Assembly: GCA_031393795.1 (NCBI GenBank)
Contig: JANMWE010000102.1
Coordinates: 1 to 32,868, forward strand
Source: CAMLHU01 sp031393795
Lineage (GTDB): Bacteria > Gemmatimonadota > Gemmatimonadetes > Gemmatimonadales > GWC2-71-9
Direction of reading: 5' to 3'
Length of the DNA stretch: 32,868 nucleotides
In this document: positions 20,305-28,290 of the stretch, piece after piece
How positions within the stretch are numbered: the first letter of the stretch is position 1
Layout of the letters: each line of letters opens with the position of its first letter
The notes under the pieces: generated by a model
What the model saw: only the letters and a program-made list of their open reading frames with translations
What the model was told of the DNA's origin: nothing
The model's database searches: none
Made by a program: the position numbers and the translations under genes

Positions 20305-23139
20305 ATGCGTCCTCGCACTTCGCACCTCGCACCTTGCACCCTTCTCCTCGCCCTGATCGCCGGGTGTGGACCCACGGTCCAGACCGCCCCGACCCCCGCG
20401 GTCCCGCCGATCCCGGCGATCGCCAAGGTGACCGTCCGTCCCGATGCGGCCTCGCTTCTGCCGCCGGCGGTCGCTTATCAGCGGGCATTGATGCCGCTCG
20501 CGCCCACCGGCGTCCCCGACTTCCTCCGGGCGCACCCGACCTGGGACGGCCGCGGGGTCCTCATCGCCATCCTCGACTCCGGCACCGATCCGACGGTGGA
20601 CGGGCTCTCCACGACCACCACCGGCGACCCGAAGCTCCTCGATGTCCGGGACTTCTCGGGTGAAGGGGTCATCGCGCTGGAGCGCGTGACCCCGCAGGGC
20701 GACGGGGTCACGATCGGCGGGAAGAACCTCACCGGCTTCGGGCGTCTCCTCGGCGTCAACGCCGCGGGCCCCTGGTACGGCGGCGTGCTGAAGGAGATCC
20801 CGCTCGGCGAGGCCCCGGCCGCCGACGTGAATTGGAACAACGTCGTGGGCGACACTCTCCCCATCCTTGTCACCCGCGCGAGCGACGGCTGGGTCCTCTT
20901 GGCCGACCTCGACGGCGACGGCTCGCTCCGGAACGAGAAGCCGATCCACGATTTCCACGTCGCGCGCGAGACCTTCGGCTGGGCGCCGCCGGGGCACCGG
21001 GCGGCGCTGGGCTTCGCGGCGAACTTCGCGGAGCAGGGGGGGGAGCCGCGGCTCGACCTCTTCTTCGACAACAGCGCGCACGGCACCCACACCGCCGGCA
21101 TCGCGGCGGGGCACACGATCGGCGGGATCGATGGCTTCGACGGCGTCGCGCCTGGGGCGCAGCTCCTCGCGCTCAAGATCGCCAACGACGCGCAGGGGGG
21201 GATCTCCACCACCGGCTCGATGATGGCCGCGCTCGACTACGCCATCCGCGCCGCGGCCGACCGGCATCTCCCGCTCGTCGTCAACATGAGCTTCGGTGTG
21301 GGGAACGAACAAGAAGGGGCCGCCCGGATCGACCAGCTCTTCGACTCCGTGCTCGCCGCGCACCCCGACGTGGTGTTCGCGATCAGCGCCGGCAACGATG
21401 GCCCCGGCCTGTCGACGCTCGGATTCCCCGGCAGCGCGTCACGGGTCCTGTCCGTGGGTGCCACGCTCCCGCGGGTCTTCTTCAGCCGGGACCCGGGCCC
21501 CGACCCGATCGCCTTCTTCAGCTCCCGTGGTGGCGAGGTCGCGCGCCCGGACATCGTCACGCCCGGCGTCGCCTTCTCGACGGTGCCGCGCTGGAATCAG
21601 GGGGCCGAGGCGAAGCAGGGGACGTCGATGGCCTCGCCCCACGCCGCGGGGCTCGCCGCGCTGCTCGTGTCTGCGCTGACCCAGAGCGGCAAGCCGGTCG
21701 TCGCCGCCCGGATCCGGCAGGCGCTCACGACCACCGCCCAGCCCCTCGATGGCCTCAGCATCATCGATCAAGGCGCCGGCGTGCCGAACGTCGGCCGTGC
21801 GTGGCACTGGCTCGAGGGGAACTTCGCCTGGACCCCCGCTCGAGCGGAGGCCATCGCCCGTGACGGGACCCGCTCCAGCGCCGCCTTCCATGGCAACGGC
21901 CTCGCGACCGGAGACACGATCCAGCGGTTCGCGGTGCGGATGGAGGGCGCCACGAGCGGTGCAGTCGACCTGACGACACGGAGCGACGCCCCCTGGCTCC
22001 ACGTGTCGACACGGCAGCGCCTCGCGAACGGGGCGGGCGAGGTCGTCGTGACCTATGATGCATCGACTCTCCGGGATGCCGGCACCTACGTCGGGACCGT
22101 GACCCTCTGGGGCCGCGATACAATGGCCGGCCCGGTCGCTCGACTCGTGAACACGATCGTCGTGCCGTACGCACCGGGCGCCGAAGCGACCGTTGCCACG
22201 GCGCCGGTCGCCGCCGGTCTCGAACGGCGCTGGTCGTTCGGCGCCCAGGCCGATCGCCCGTTCGAGGTCACGGTCACCTCCGGCGGCCCCAAGGACCTGG
22301 TGCGCGCCTTCCTGCACGAACCGGGAGGCGAGCCGTACCAAGGCGGCTATGAGAAAGAAGGGAGCGGGGTCGCCAACGGGGCGACCTTCCGTCTCGACGC
22401 CCGTGACGTCATTGCGGGCAATTACGAGATCGTCGCCGCGGCACCCCCGATCGCCAACAGCAGCGCCGGGATGCACGTCGCGCACGCCCCGTTCACCCTC
22501 ATCGGCGATCTCCGAGGCGGGCAGGCCATCGCCGCGCTCCGGAACGTCACCTCGGCGCCGATCACCGTGACGGTGGCGGGATCGATCGTCGGCGGCGCGC
22601 GCGACGAGACGCTGAGCGGGACCGGCGGCGACACCGGGCACGTCACCTTTGACATCCCGACGTGGGTCACGCGGGTCGAGATCGACGCCCAGATGCCCGT
22701 GAGCGACTGGCCCAGGTTCACCGACTTCGGCGTCACGCTCGAGGATGCGGCGGGAGTCCAGATCGGGCAGGCCCCGATGAACTACGCCCACTGGCGCCTG
22801 AACGCCGAGTTGCCGCGGAAGTGGATGGGGGGGCCGGTGACCTTGAAGCTCTATCCCGGCTGGGCGACGAACGCCCCGGGCCAGCGCTGGACCCTCACGG
22901 CCCATATCCGGCTCTATGGCGACGACGCGAAGAACCTGGCGTTGGCCCCGCTCGGTCCGCTGACGGTGACGATCCCCGCCGGGAACCCCGAGTCGGTGGC
23001 CTTCACACCGGCGGCTCCCTCGTGGCCGCTCCCCGCCGGCTTCGTCGCACTGGTGCGGTGGAGCGCGTCCACGGCCCCGGGCGCTCCCTGGACCCGCGAG
23101 TCACCACTGGCCCCGGCCCCGACCCCGATGATGCGCTGA
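20305..23139 (+). CDS. S8 subtilisin-family peptidase lipoprotein, tripeptidyl-peptidase-II-like
   Basis: The 944-residue protein begins with a lipoprotein signal (hydrophobic LLLALIAG, lipid-accepting Cys21). The S8 triad is Asp91 (AILDSGTD), His259 (HGTHTAG) and Ser441 (GTSMASPHAAG), with oxyanion Asn364 (SAGNDGPG). The 168-residue stretch between Asp and His is far longer than in subtilisin and is the hallmark of tripeptidyl peptidase II, as is the long beta-rich C-terminal part (about 520-944). No inhibitor prodomain is evident. It should be anchored in the periplasm or outer membrane and may trim exogenous oligopeptides. It sits between acyl-CoA genes and overlaps the AtuA-like gene (TGATG), so it could feed amino acids into the pathway. 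The first ten residues are encoded by a word-repeat arm. Confidence 0.88.
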   Translation: MRPRTSHLAPCTLLLALIAGCGPTVQTAPTPAVPPIPAIAKVTVRPDAASLLPPAVAYQRALMPLAPTGVPDFLRAHPTWDGRGVLIAILDSGTDPTVDGLSTTTTGDPKLLDVRDFSGEGVIALERVTPQGDGVTIGGKNLTGFGRLLGVNAAGPWYGGVLKEIPLGEAPAADVNWNNVVGDTLPILVTRASDGWVLLADLDGDGSLRNEKPIHDFHVARETFGWAPPGHRAALGFAANFAEQGGEPRLDLFFDNSAHGTHTAGIAAGHTIGGIDGFDGVAPGAQLLALKIANDAQGGISTTGSMMAALDYAIRAAADRHLPLVVNMSFGVGNEQEGAARIDQLFDSVLAAHPDVVFAISAGNDGPGLSTLGFPGSASRVLSVGATLPRVFFSRDPGPDPIAFFSSRGGEVARPDIVTPGVAFSTVPRWNQGAEAKQGTSMASPHAAGLAALLVSALTQSGKPVVAARIRQALTTTAQPLDGLSIIDQGAGVPNVGRAWHWLEGNFAWTPARAEAIARDGTRSSAAFHGNGLATGDTIQRFAVRMEGATSGAVDLTTRSDAPWLHVSTRQRLANGAGEVVVTYDASTLRDAGTYVGTVTLWGRDTMAGPVARLVNTIVVPYAPGAEATVATAPVAAGLERRWSFGAQADRPFEVTVTSGGPKDLVRAFLHEPGGEPYQGGYEKEGSGVANGATFRLDARDVIAGNYEIVAAAPPIANSSAGMHVAHAPFTLIGDLRGGQAIAALRNVTSAPITVTVAGSIVGGARDETLSGTGGDTGHVTFDIPTWVTRVEIDAQMPVSDWPRFTDFGVTLEDAAGVQIGQAPMNYAHWRLNAELPRKWMGGPVTLKLYPGWATNAPGQRWTLTAHIRLYGDDAKNLALAPLGPLTVTIPAGNPESVAFTPAAPSWPLPAGFVALVRWSASTAPGAPWTRESPLAPAPTPMMR
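20310..20342. repeat. Word-repeat arm (CGCACCT word) forming the start of the S8 signal peptide
   Basis: CCTCGCACTTCGCACCTCGC followed by ACCTTGCACCC contains four copies of a TCGCACCT-like word. It encodes residues 3-12 of the lipoprotein signal. The same word recurs at 26019-26045 next to the kinase gene, and its complement at 18665-18695. Confidence 0.65.
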
Positions 23140-24512
23140 TGACCAAGACCGTCCGGATCGCCGCCGGCCAGGGATTCTGGGGGGACTGGCTCGAGGCGCC
23201 GGTCCGCCAGGTCCGCGGCGGCCCGATCGACTACCTGATGATGGACTACCTCGCCGAGGTGACGATGTCCATCATGCAGAAGCAGAAGTCGCGCGACCCG
23301 AACTACGGATACGCGCGTGACTTCGTGCCGCTGATGGAACGGATCCTCCCCGACCTCGTCACCGAACGATTCCGCGTCATCTCCAACGCCGGCGGCGTCA
23401 ACCCGCTCGCCTGCGCGGAGGCTGTCGTGGGCGGAGCGCGGAAGCTCGGCCTCGCGGGGCAGGTGCGGGTGGCCCTCGTCGCGGGAGACGACATCCTCCC
23501 GCGGCTCGATGAGCTCCTCGCCGCCGGGCACGAGCTGCGCGACATGGACACCGGACGCCCGCTCAGCGACATCCGTGACCGCGTCGTCTCCGCCAACGCC
23601 TACCTCGGCATGGCCCCCGTCGTCGAAGCGCTGGGGAAAGGCGCCGACGTCGTGATCACGGGACGGGTCACCGATACCGGGCTCACACTCGGGCCGTTGG
23701 TGCACGAGCATGGCTGGCGGGCGAATGATTGGGACAAGATGGCCGCCGGGACGATCGCCGGGCACATCATCGAGTGTGGCGCGCAGTCGTCGGGCGGGAA
23801 CCTCCTGAAGGAGTGGCAGAAGGTGAAGGGGCTGGCGAACCCCGGCTTCCCGATCGCCGAGGTCGCCGCCGACGGGAGCTTCGTCATCACCAAGCATCCG
23901 AACACCGGCGGCGTGGTGAGCGTCGCGTCGGTCACGGAGCAGTTGGTGTACGAGATGGGGGATCCTCACCATTACATCACGCCGGACGGAGTGGCCGACT
24001 TCACCTCGATCCAGCTCAGGCAGGCCGGCAAGGATCGCGTGGCAGTCTCCGGGATCAGGGGGACCGCGCGCACCGACAAGCTCAAGGTCTCCATCGCCTA
24101 TCATTACGGCTGGAAGGCGGTGGGCACGCTGGTATACAGCTGGCCCGATGCACACCCGAAGGCCCATGCCGCCGACAAGATCCTCCGCCAGCGGCTCAAG
24201 GACCTGGGGCTCGAGTTCGAGACCATCCTGACCGAGTACGTCGGGATCGATGCGACCCACGGCCCGCTCTCCCCCAAGCCCACCGGCGAAGAGGCGGAAG
24301 TGCAACTCCGGATCGGCGTGCGGAGCCCCGACAAGAAGGCGGTCGAGCGTTTCAGCCGTGAGATCGCGCCGCTGGTCCTCACCGGTCCACCGAGCGTGAC
24401 CGGGTTCGCGGGGGGGCGACCGGCGGTGGAGGAGATCGTGGCCTACTGGCCCGCGCTCATCGACCGGACAGTCGTCGAGCCGCACGTGCACGTGGAGGTG
24501 CTGAATGCCTAA
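23139..24512 (+). CDS. AtuA-like acyclic terpene utilisation family protein (DUF1446)
   Basis: The 457-residue protein matches the AtuA/DUF1446 family: GFWGDWLEAP near the N-terminus, NAGGVNPLACAEAV, VITGRVTDTGLTLGPLVHEHGW, AGHIIECGAQSSGGN and the C-terminal GFAGGRPAVEEIVAYWP. AtuA is encoded with geranyl-CoA carboxylase in Pseudomonas citronellol degradation, but its biochemical role is unknown; the family also appears in clusters without any terpene link. It overlaps the peptidase stop (TGATG), and its TAA stop lies inside the next gene's start region. The adjacent carboxyltransferase and enoyl-CoA hydratase reproduce part of an atu or leucine/isovalerate-type cluster. The family call is firm, the substrate is not. 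Confidence 0.88.
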   Translation: MTKTVRIAAGQGFWGDWLEAPVRQVRGGPIDYLMMDYLAEVTMSIMQKQKSRDPNYGYARDFVPLMERILPDLVTERFRVISNAGGVNPLACAEAVVGGARKLGLAGQVRVALVAGDDILPRLDELLAAGHELRDMDTGRPLSDIRDRVVSANAYLGMAPVVEALGKGADVVITGRVTDTGLTLGPLVHEHGWRANDWDKMAAGTIAGHIIECGAQSSGGNLLKEWQKVKGLANPGFPIAEVAADGSFVITKHPNTGGVVSVASVTEQLVYEMGDPHHYITPDGVADFTSIQLRQAGKDRVAVSGIRGTARTDKLKVSIAYHYGWKAVGTLVYSWPDAHPKAHAADKILRQRLKDLGLEFETILTEYVGIDATHGPLSPKPTGEEAEVQLRIGVRSPDKKAVERFSREIAPLVLTGPPSVTGFAGGRPAVEEIVAYWPALIDRTVVEPHVHVEVLNA

Positions 24513-24909
24513 GGCGCTGCGGCGCTCGGGCGCTGGGGCGGTGAAGCGCTCGCCCACCAAAGGGATCCAGCTCCGGTGGCTGGCCCATGCCCGCTCTGGT
24601 GACAAAGGCGACACCGCCAACGTCGGCCTCATCGCCCTCAGGCCCGAGTGGTATGAGCTCCTCCGGAAAGAGGTCACGCTCGCCCGCGTCAAGAAGCACT
24701 TCAAGGGGATGGCGAGCGGCGTCGAACGATTCGAGCTCCCGAATCTCAAGGCGCTCAACTTCCTGCTCCACGGCGCCCTCGACGGCGGCGGGACCATCTC
24801 GCTCAAGACCGACGCACAGGGGAAGGTCTACTCGACCGCGCTCCTCCGGATGCGGATCCCGGTGCCGCCCGCGATAGTCCGGACACTTTCGAAAGAGGCG
24901 AGAAGCTAG
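24505..24909 (+). CDS. AtuA C-terminal-domain protein, separate small subunit
   Basis: The 134-residue protein contains LAHARSGDKGDTANVGLIAL and LKALNFLLHGALDGGG, the conserved small domain that in other AtuA-like proteins is fused to the C-terminus. Here it is a separate gene overlapping AtuA by eight bases, so the two halves are probably made in equal amounts and associate. Residues 2-16 (PKALRRSGAGAVKRS) are encoded by a GCGCTSGGGCG-type word-repeat arm. The TAG stop begins word-repeat hairpin 8. No motif gives a catalytic function. Confidence 0.82.
   Translation: MPKALRRSGAGAVKRSPTKGIQLRWLAHARSGDKGDTANVGLIALRPEWYELLRKEVTLARVKKHFKGMASGVERFELPNLKALNFLLHGALDGGGTISLKTDAQGKVYSTALLRMRIPVPPAIVRTLSKEARS
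24511..24553. repeat. Word-repeat arm (GGCGCTSGGGCG word) at the AtuA / small-subunit junction
   Basis: About five imperfect copies of a GCGCTNGG word follow directly on the TAA stop of the AtuA-like gene and encode the N-terminus of the small subunit. I found no clear complementary arm nearby, so this may be a half element or simply low-complexity coding sequence. Confidence 0.4.
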
Positions 24910-24946
24910 GAGTTTGGAGTTTGGAGGGCTTCAAACTCCAAACTCC
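24909..24946. repeat. Word-repeat hairpin 8 (word GGAGTTT)
   Basis: GGAGTTTGGAGTTTG (24909-24923) and CAAACTCCAAACTCC (24932-24946) form a perfect 15-bp stem with an 8-nt loop. The first G is the last base of the upstream TAG stop. CCCGGCTCCCAACTTC follows, a degenerate continuation of the right arm. It separates the AtuA small subunit from the enoyl-CoA hydratase. Confidence 0.9.
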
Positions 24947-24966
24947 CGGCTCCCAACTTCAGGCAT

Positions 24967-25716
24967 ATGCTCCAGACCGATCTCACCGCCGGTGTCTTGA
25001 CCCTCACCCTGGACCGCCCCGACAAGCGGAACGCGCTGTCGACGCCGCTGGTCGAAATGCTCCTGGCCGCGGTCGAGCGCGCCGACCTCGATGCGCAGGT
25101 CCGCGTGGTGGTGCTCAAGGGGGCGGGGAAGGACTTCTGCGCCGGCGCCGACCTCGAGGAGCTCCTCGCCTCCGCCGACAACGACCCCGCCGACAACGAA
25201 CGGAGCGCCCTCCGCATGGGCGCTCTCTTCCAGGCGCTCCGCGCACTGCCCAAGCCGGTGGTCGCGGTGGTGCAGGGGCGGGTCCTGGCGGGCGGATGCG
25301 GCCTTGCCACCGCCTGCGACCTGGTGCTTGCCGCGGACGACGCCCAGTTCGGCTACCCCGAGATCCAGCGCGGTTTCGTTCCCGCGATGGTGATGGCGAT
25401 GCTGGTGCGGCAGGTCGGGGAGAAGCAGGCGCTCCACCTTGCCGTCACGGGGCGCCTTCTCTCCGCGGAGGAAGCCCGCGGGCTCGGCCTCGTCTCCAAG
25501 ATCATTCCGGCCGCGGAGCTCGACCTGCGCTCCACCGAGATGGTGCGGGGCCTCTCGAAGGTCTCCCTGACCGCGTATGCCCTGACCAAGCAGCTTTGCT
25601 ACGCCCAGGACGGGCTCCCCTTCGACGACGCGATCATGCTCGGCGCCCGCATCAACGCGATGAGCCGAGCGACGCCTGATTTCAAGACGGCCATCGCGGC
25701 GTTTCTCAAGAAATAG
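24967..25716 (+). CDS. Enoyl-CoA hydratase/isomerase family protein (methylglutaconyl-CoA-hydratase-like)
   Basis: The 249-residue crotonase-fold enzyme shows LDRPDKRNALS, KGAGKDFCAGADLEEL and QGRVLAGGCGLATACDLVLAADDAQFGYPEIQRGF. The oxyanion-hole segments are intact. The first catalytic Glu of classic enoyl-CoA hydratase is replaced by Gly (GGCGLA), while the second is kept (YPEI); this pattern occurs in methylglutaconyl-CoA hydratases and relatives such as LiuC/AtuE. With an MCC-like carboxyltransferase and AtuA nearby, hydration of a 3-methylglutaconyl- or isohexenylglutaconyl-like CoA is reasonable but unproven. The ATG at 24967 is the first in frame after hairpin 8. The TAG stop overlaps hairpin 9 by one base. 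Confidence 0.88.
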   Translation: MLQTDLTAGVLTLTLDRPDKRNALSTPLVEMLLAAVERADLDAQVRVVVLKGAGKDFCAGADLEELLASADNDPADNERSALRMGALFQALRALPKPVVAVVQGRVLAGGCGLATACDLVLAADDAQFGYPEIQRGFVPAMVMAMLVRQVGEKQALHLAVTGRLLSAEEARGLGLVSKIIPAAELDLRSTEMVRGLSKVSLTAYALTKQLCYAQDGLPFDDAIMLGARINAMSRATPDFKTAIAAFLKK

Positions 25717-25806
25717 GTCATTGGTCTTTGGTCGTTGGTCCCCCGGGGCCGGCGATCGACCACCGATACCTCCACCAGACCGACCAATGACCAACGACCA
25801 AAGACC
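25716..25806. repeat. Word-repeat hairpin 9 (word GGTCNTT)
   Basis: The left arm (25716-25740) is four GGTC units spaced by ATT, TTT and GTT. The right arm (25782-25806) is the reverse complement with the spacers in a different order, so the arms pair over 18 nt in a shifted register. The loop holds further GACC words (25757-25781). The left arm matches the repeat inserted in recQ (29468-29492) at 23 of 25 positions. The upstream TAG stop supplies the first G. Confidence 0.92.
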
Positions 25807-25816
25807 CCCGGAAGCA

Positions 25817-26011
25817 ATGGAGCCCGCCCGCCGCGCCCGCTGGATCCCCAGCTTCATGCAGCTCCGGCTGGGCATCCTCCTGCTGGCCCTCTTGCTCGGC
25901 GTCTCCGGGATGGTCCGTAACGACAAGCGGGCTGTTTATGTCGCGATGGCCTTCGGCGCGGTCGGCGTCATCCTGCGCTTCTTCAAGCCGCACCCGAACA
26001 AGGGGCCCTGA
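25817..26011 (+). CDS. Small two-helix membrane protein, unknown function
   Basis: The 64-residue product starts RRARWIPSFMQLRLG and has two hydrophobic segments (about 18-32 and 41-56) separated by a charged RNDKR turn, ending in a short basic tail. I do not recognise a family. The frame stays open upstream to 25721, but that part is repeat 9, so the ATG at 25817 just after the right arm is preferred. The TGA stop falls in the loop of a GC-rich hairpin. It is convergent with the kinase gene. Confidence 0.6.
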   Translation: MEPARRARWIPSFMQLRLGILLLALLLGVSGMVRNDKRAVYVAMAFGAVGVILRFFKPHPNKGP

Positions 26012-26020
26012 CCGGGCCCC
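26002..26020. terminator. GC-rich hairpin between convergent genes
   Basis: GGGGCCC (26002-26008) pairs with GGGCCCC (26014-26020) around a TGACC loop that contains the stop codon of the small membrane protein. There is no U-tract, but its location between convergent genes fits a bidirectional terminator. Confidence 0.5.
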
Positions 26021-26045
26021 CGCACCTCGCACCTCGCACTTCTCT
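26019..26045. repeat. Word-repeat arm (CGCACCT word) at the 3' end of the kinase gene
   Basis: CCCGCACCTCGCACCTCGCA and CTTCT lie directly against the kinase TAG stop (minus strand). The word is the same as at 20310-20342. There is no paired arm within the gap. Confidence 0.65.
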
Positions 26046-27912
26046 ACCGCTCCACCAGCAGCCTCACCACCAGCGCCACCAGCGGCCCCAGCAGCAGGAT
26101 CCACGGCAGCGTCATTGCCTCCAGGCGCAGGCGGTCGTTGAGCGTGCCCGGTCGTGGAGCGCTCCGACCGGTGTCCTCGAGCCATCCCTTTACCAGCTCG
26201 GCGCGGATCGGCGGCGTGCGCGAAAAGACCGGCTCTCCCGCGTCCCGCGTGGCGCGAATGCGCACGCGACGCTCCGCGCCGGTGATGATCGCGCGTACGA
26301 GGAGGCCCAGCGCCAGCGGGAGCGCGGCGATCGCCACGGCCGATTGGTCGGTCCCGAGGAGGTCGGTGCCGAGCAACCCGCCGAGAAGTCCCGTCCCGCC
26401 GATCCCGGCCAGGAGCACGGCCGCGCCGGTGCGGCGGCCGCGAAGCATCGCACGGCGCTGCGCGTCGGGGACCAGCGCGAAGACCCTCACGCCGTTCACC
26501 AGGTCGCCGGCATCGCGGCGCTTGTCGAGCGCGGCGTCGAGCAGCACATCCCGCGGATACCCCGCCTTGAGGCCGCGCAGGAGCCCGGTCATCGCGTCGG
26601 ATGCGGTGGCGCCTGCCGCGAGCATCAGGAAGACGAAGGCCACCACGGCCGCGGCGGATGCGATCACCTCGACCTGGCCCGGGTCGACCGTCCGGACCCA
26701 CGGGGCGACGGCCAGGGCGACAAGTGCCACCGCCTCCGCGGTCCCCGCCCGTCGGAGCGCCCGCCACCCGCGGCCGGTCAACCGGTCGAGTCCCGGAGGG
26801 GGCCACTCGATCTGGGTCCCGCGGTCCGGCATCAGCGCCCGCGCGATCGCTTCGGCCGAGGGACGGTCCGCCGGCATCTTGGCGAGGCAGCGATCGATCA
26901 GCGTCGAGAATTCAGGATCGAGGTCGTGCCGGAGGCTCGCGACCAGGGCCGGCATCTGGTTCAGGTGGGCCGCCGCCATCGCGTGCGGCGTCGGCTCCAC
27001 GAAGGGAAGCCCGCCCGTCACCAGCTCGAAGGCCACCACGCCGAGCGAGTAAACGTCGCTCTTGGGGGTGACCGGCTCGGTGGCCGCTTGCTCCGGACTC
27101 ATGTAGTACGGCGTACCGATGACGACCCCTTCGCTGGTGAGCCCGCTCTGGATCGTGTGCTCGACGACCGCGTGTCCGCCGGTCAGGCGCTGCATCGGTG
27201 TGGAGCTCCGGGGCTGGCTCGGCGTCAACACGGCGCTGATCCCGAAGTCGAGCACGATCGCGCGCCCCGTCTCCCGCTCCAGGATCACGTTGGTCGGCTT
27301 GATGTCGCGGTGGACCAGCCGCCGGGCGTGCGCCGCGGCGAGCGCGCTCGCCACCTCGCCCAGGATGCGCCGGGCCTGGTCTTCGGGGGCGACGGTCCCG
27401 TTCGGAAAGGCCTCCGTCAGGGTCGGTCCCTCGACGAACTGCATCACCATGTACGAGGTGCCCGTGCGGGGAAGCTCACCGACCTCGTAGATGCTCACGA
27501 CATTGGGGTGCGCCACCGAGGCGGCGGCTTCCGCCTCCCGCTTGAACCGCGCCCGGGCCCGGTCGTTCTGGGCGAGGGCGGGTGCCAGCACCTTCACGAC
27601 GACCAGTCGCTTGAGCGCCGGGTCGCGGGCCAGGTAGACAAGCCCCATCCCCCCCTTGGCCAGCTGTTTCAGGATGACGAGGCGGGGCTCGAGCTCTTCC
27701 CTCAGCTCGGCGAGGATCGGGATCTGGGCCGGGTCATCGAGGGAGAGTGCGGCCGGCGGAGTGGCCGCGAACGCGCCAGACCGCGGGGCGAGGAGCCCTT
27801 CGGCCGTGCGTGCCACCGGCGACGCCGCCCCGCAATGGGGGCAGGCGCGGGCGAGATCCTCGAGCGAGGTCCCGCATTCAACGCAGCGGACGGCGATGGA
27901 GTCGGCGGACAT
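26044..27912 (-). CDS. Membrane-anchored Ser/Thr protein kinase with an N-terminal zinc ribbon
   Basis: The 622-residue protein starts with a CxxC...CxxC zinc ribbon (Cys10, 13, 24, 27), followed by a linker and a PknB-type kinase domain (about 78-350). Gly-rich loop KGGMG at 86-90, Lys107 in VVVKVL, HRDIKPTN with Asp203, DFG at 222-224 and GTPYYMSPEQ are all intact, so it should be active. The C-terminal 200 residues contain several hydrophobic stretches (about 385-445, 510-555 and the last 20) that would place the kinase in the cytoplasm on the inner membrane. The frame is open to 28134, but the upstream part is word-repeat sequence; the ATG at 27912 opens directly on the zinc ribbon. TACCTT eight bases upstream could be a -10 box giving a nearly leaderless message. 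The substrate is unknown. Confidence 0.93.
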   Translation of the reverse strand: MSADSIAVRCVECGTSLEDLARACPHCGAASPVARTAEGLLAPRSGAFAATPPAALSLDDPAQIPILAELREELEPRLVILKQLAKGGMGLVYLARDPALKRLVVVKVLAPALAQNDRARARFKREAEAAASVAHPNVVSIYEVGELPRTGTSYMVMQFVEGPTLTEAFPNGTVAPEDQARRILGEVASALAAAHARRLVHRDIKPTNVILERETGRAIVLDFGISAVLTPSQPRSSTPMQRLTGGHAVVEHTIQSGLTSEGVVIGTPYYMSPEQAATEPVTPKSDVYSLGVVAFELVTGGLPFVEPTPHAMAAAHLNQMPALVASLRHDLDPEFSTLIDRCLAKMPADRPSAEAIARALMPDRGTQIEWPPPGLDRLTGRGWRALRRAGTAEAVALVALAVAPWVRTVDPGQVEVIASAAAVVAFVFLMLAAGATASDAMTGLLRGLKAGYPRDVLLDAALDKRRDAGDLVNGVRVFALVPDAQRRAMLRGRRTGAAVLLAGIGGTGLLGGLLGTDLLGTDQSAVAIAALPLALGLLVRAIITGAERRVRIRATRDAGEPVFSRTPPIRAELVKGWLEDTGRSAPRPGTLNDRLRLEAMTLPWILLLGPLVALVVRLLVER

Positions 27913-28290
27913 TGGGGAGAAGGTACGGCGGGTATTGCAAGAGTGCGAGGTACTGGGTGCTGGGTGCTGGGTACTGGGTGGTGGGTCGTGAGTTCCCTGC
28001 GCGCGGCCCGGAGGGCCACGCTCCATGATGTTGCTAGAGAATGAGCGGGCCTCCGGCCCGCTTGATCCATAACGGGTCCTTGGAGCTTGGCCCTCCGGGC
28101 CGAGCAACGAGGACCGTACGTTCGGGTCCGCCACTGATCCCCGGCCCGGTGATGAAGGGAGGAGTAGGGTGCTGAGTGGTGAGTGCTACGTGCGACGTAT
28201 TGGATGCCGGGTACTGGGTAGTGCGTGACGGGGCGCCGGCTCGCGTGATTCTGGTGACAGCCTCCGGGGGGCTCCGCATTACCGTGGGCC
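27913..28290. other. Divergent kinase/recQ intergenic region packed with repeat arms and palindromes
   Basis: No convincing gene is present in these 378 bases. From left to right: a GGGTGCT/GGGTACT word arm (27951-27987); three GGCCC-NNN-GGGCC palindromes at 28005-28017, 28045-28061 and 28089-28101, spaced about 42 bases apart and with loops GGA, TCC and TCC; and a second word arm (28167-28235, GGTGCTGAGTGGTGAGTGC and GTACTGGGTAGTGCG). The complement of these arms (CACCCAGCACCCAGCACTCA) lies inside the start of recQ at 28322-28354. CACCATT-TCC-AATGGTG at 28296-28312 forms a perfect hairpin six bases after the recQ ATG begins. Promoters for both genes must be within this region, but none is obvious. 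Confidence 0.7.

Noticed and set aside
25716..25806. CRISPR array, because of evenly spaced GGTC words
   Set aside because: Units are only seven bases, there are no unique spacers of 25-40 bases, no cas genes, and the block is inverted rather than direct.
26344..28044. Plus-strand frame of over 500 codons opposite the kinase
   Set aside because: Shadow frame: the kinase on the other strand carries every catalytic motif, and this frame has none.
27913..28134. N-terminal extension of the kinase from 28134
   Set aside because: The extension translates word-repeat and palindrome sequence; the zinc ribbon starts immediately after the ATG at 27912.
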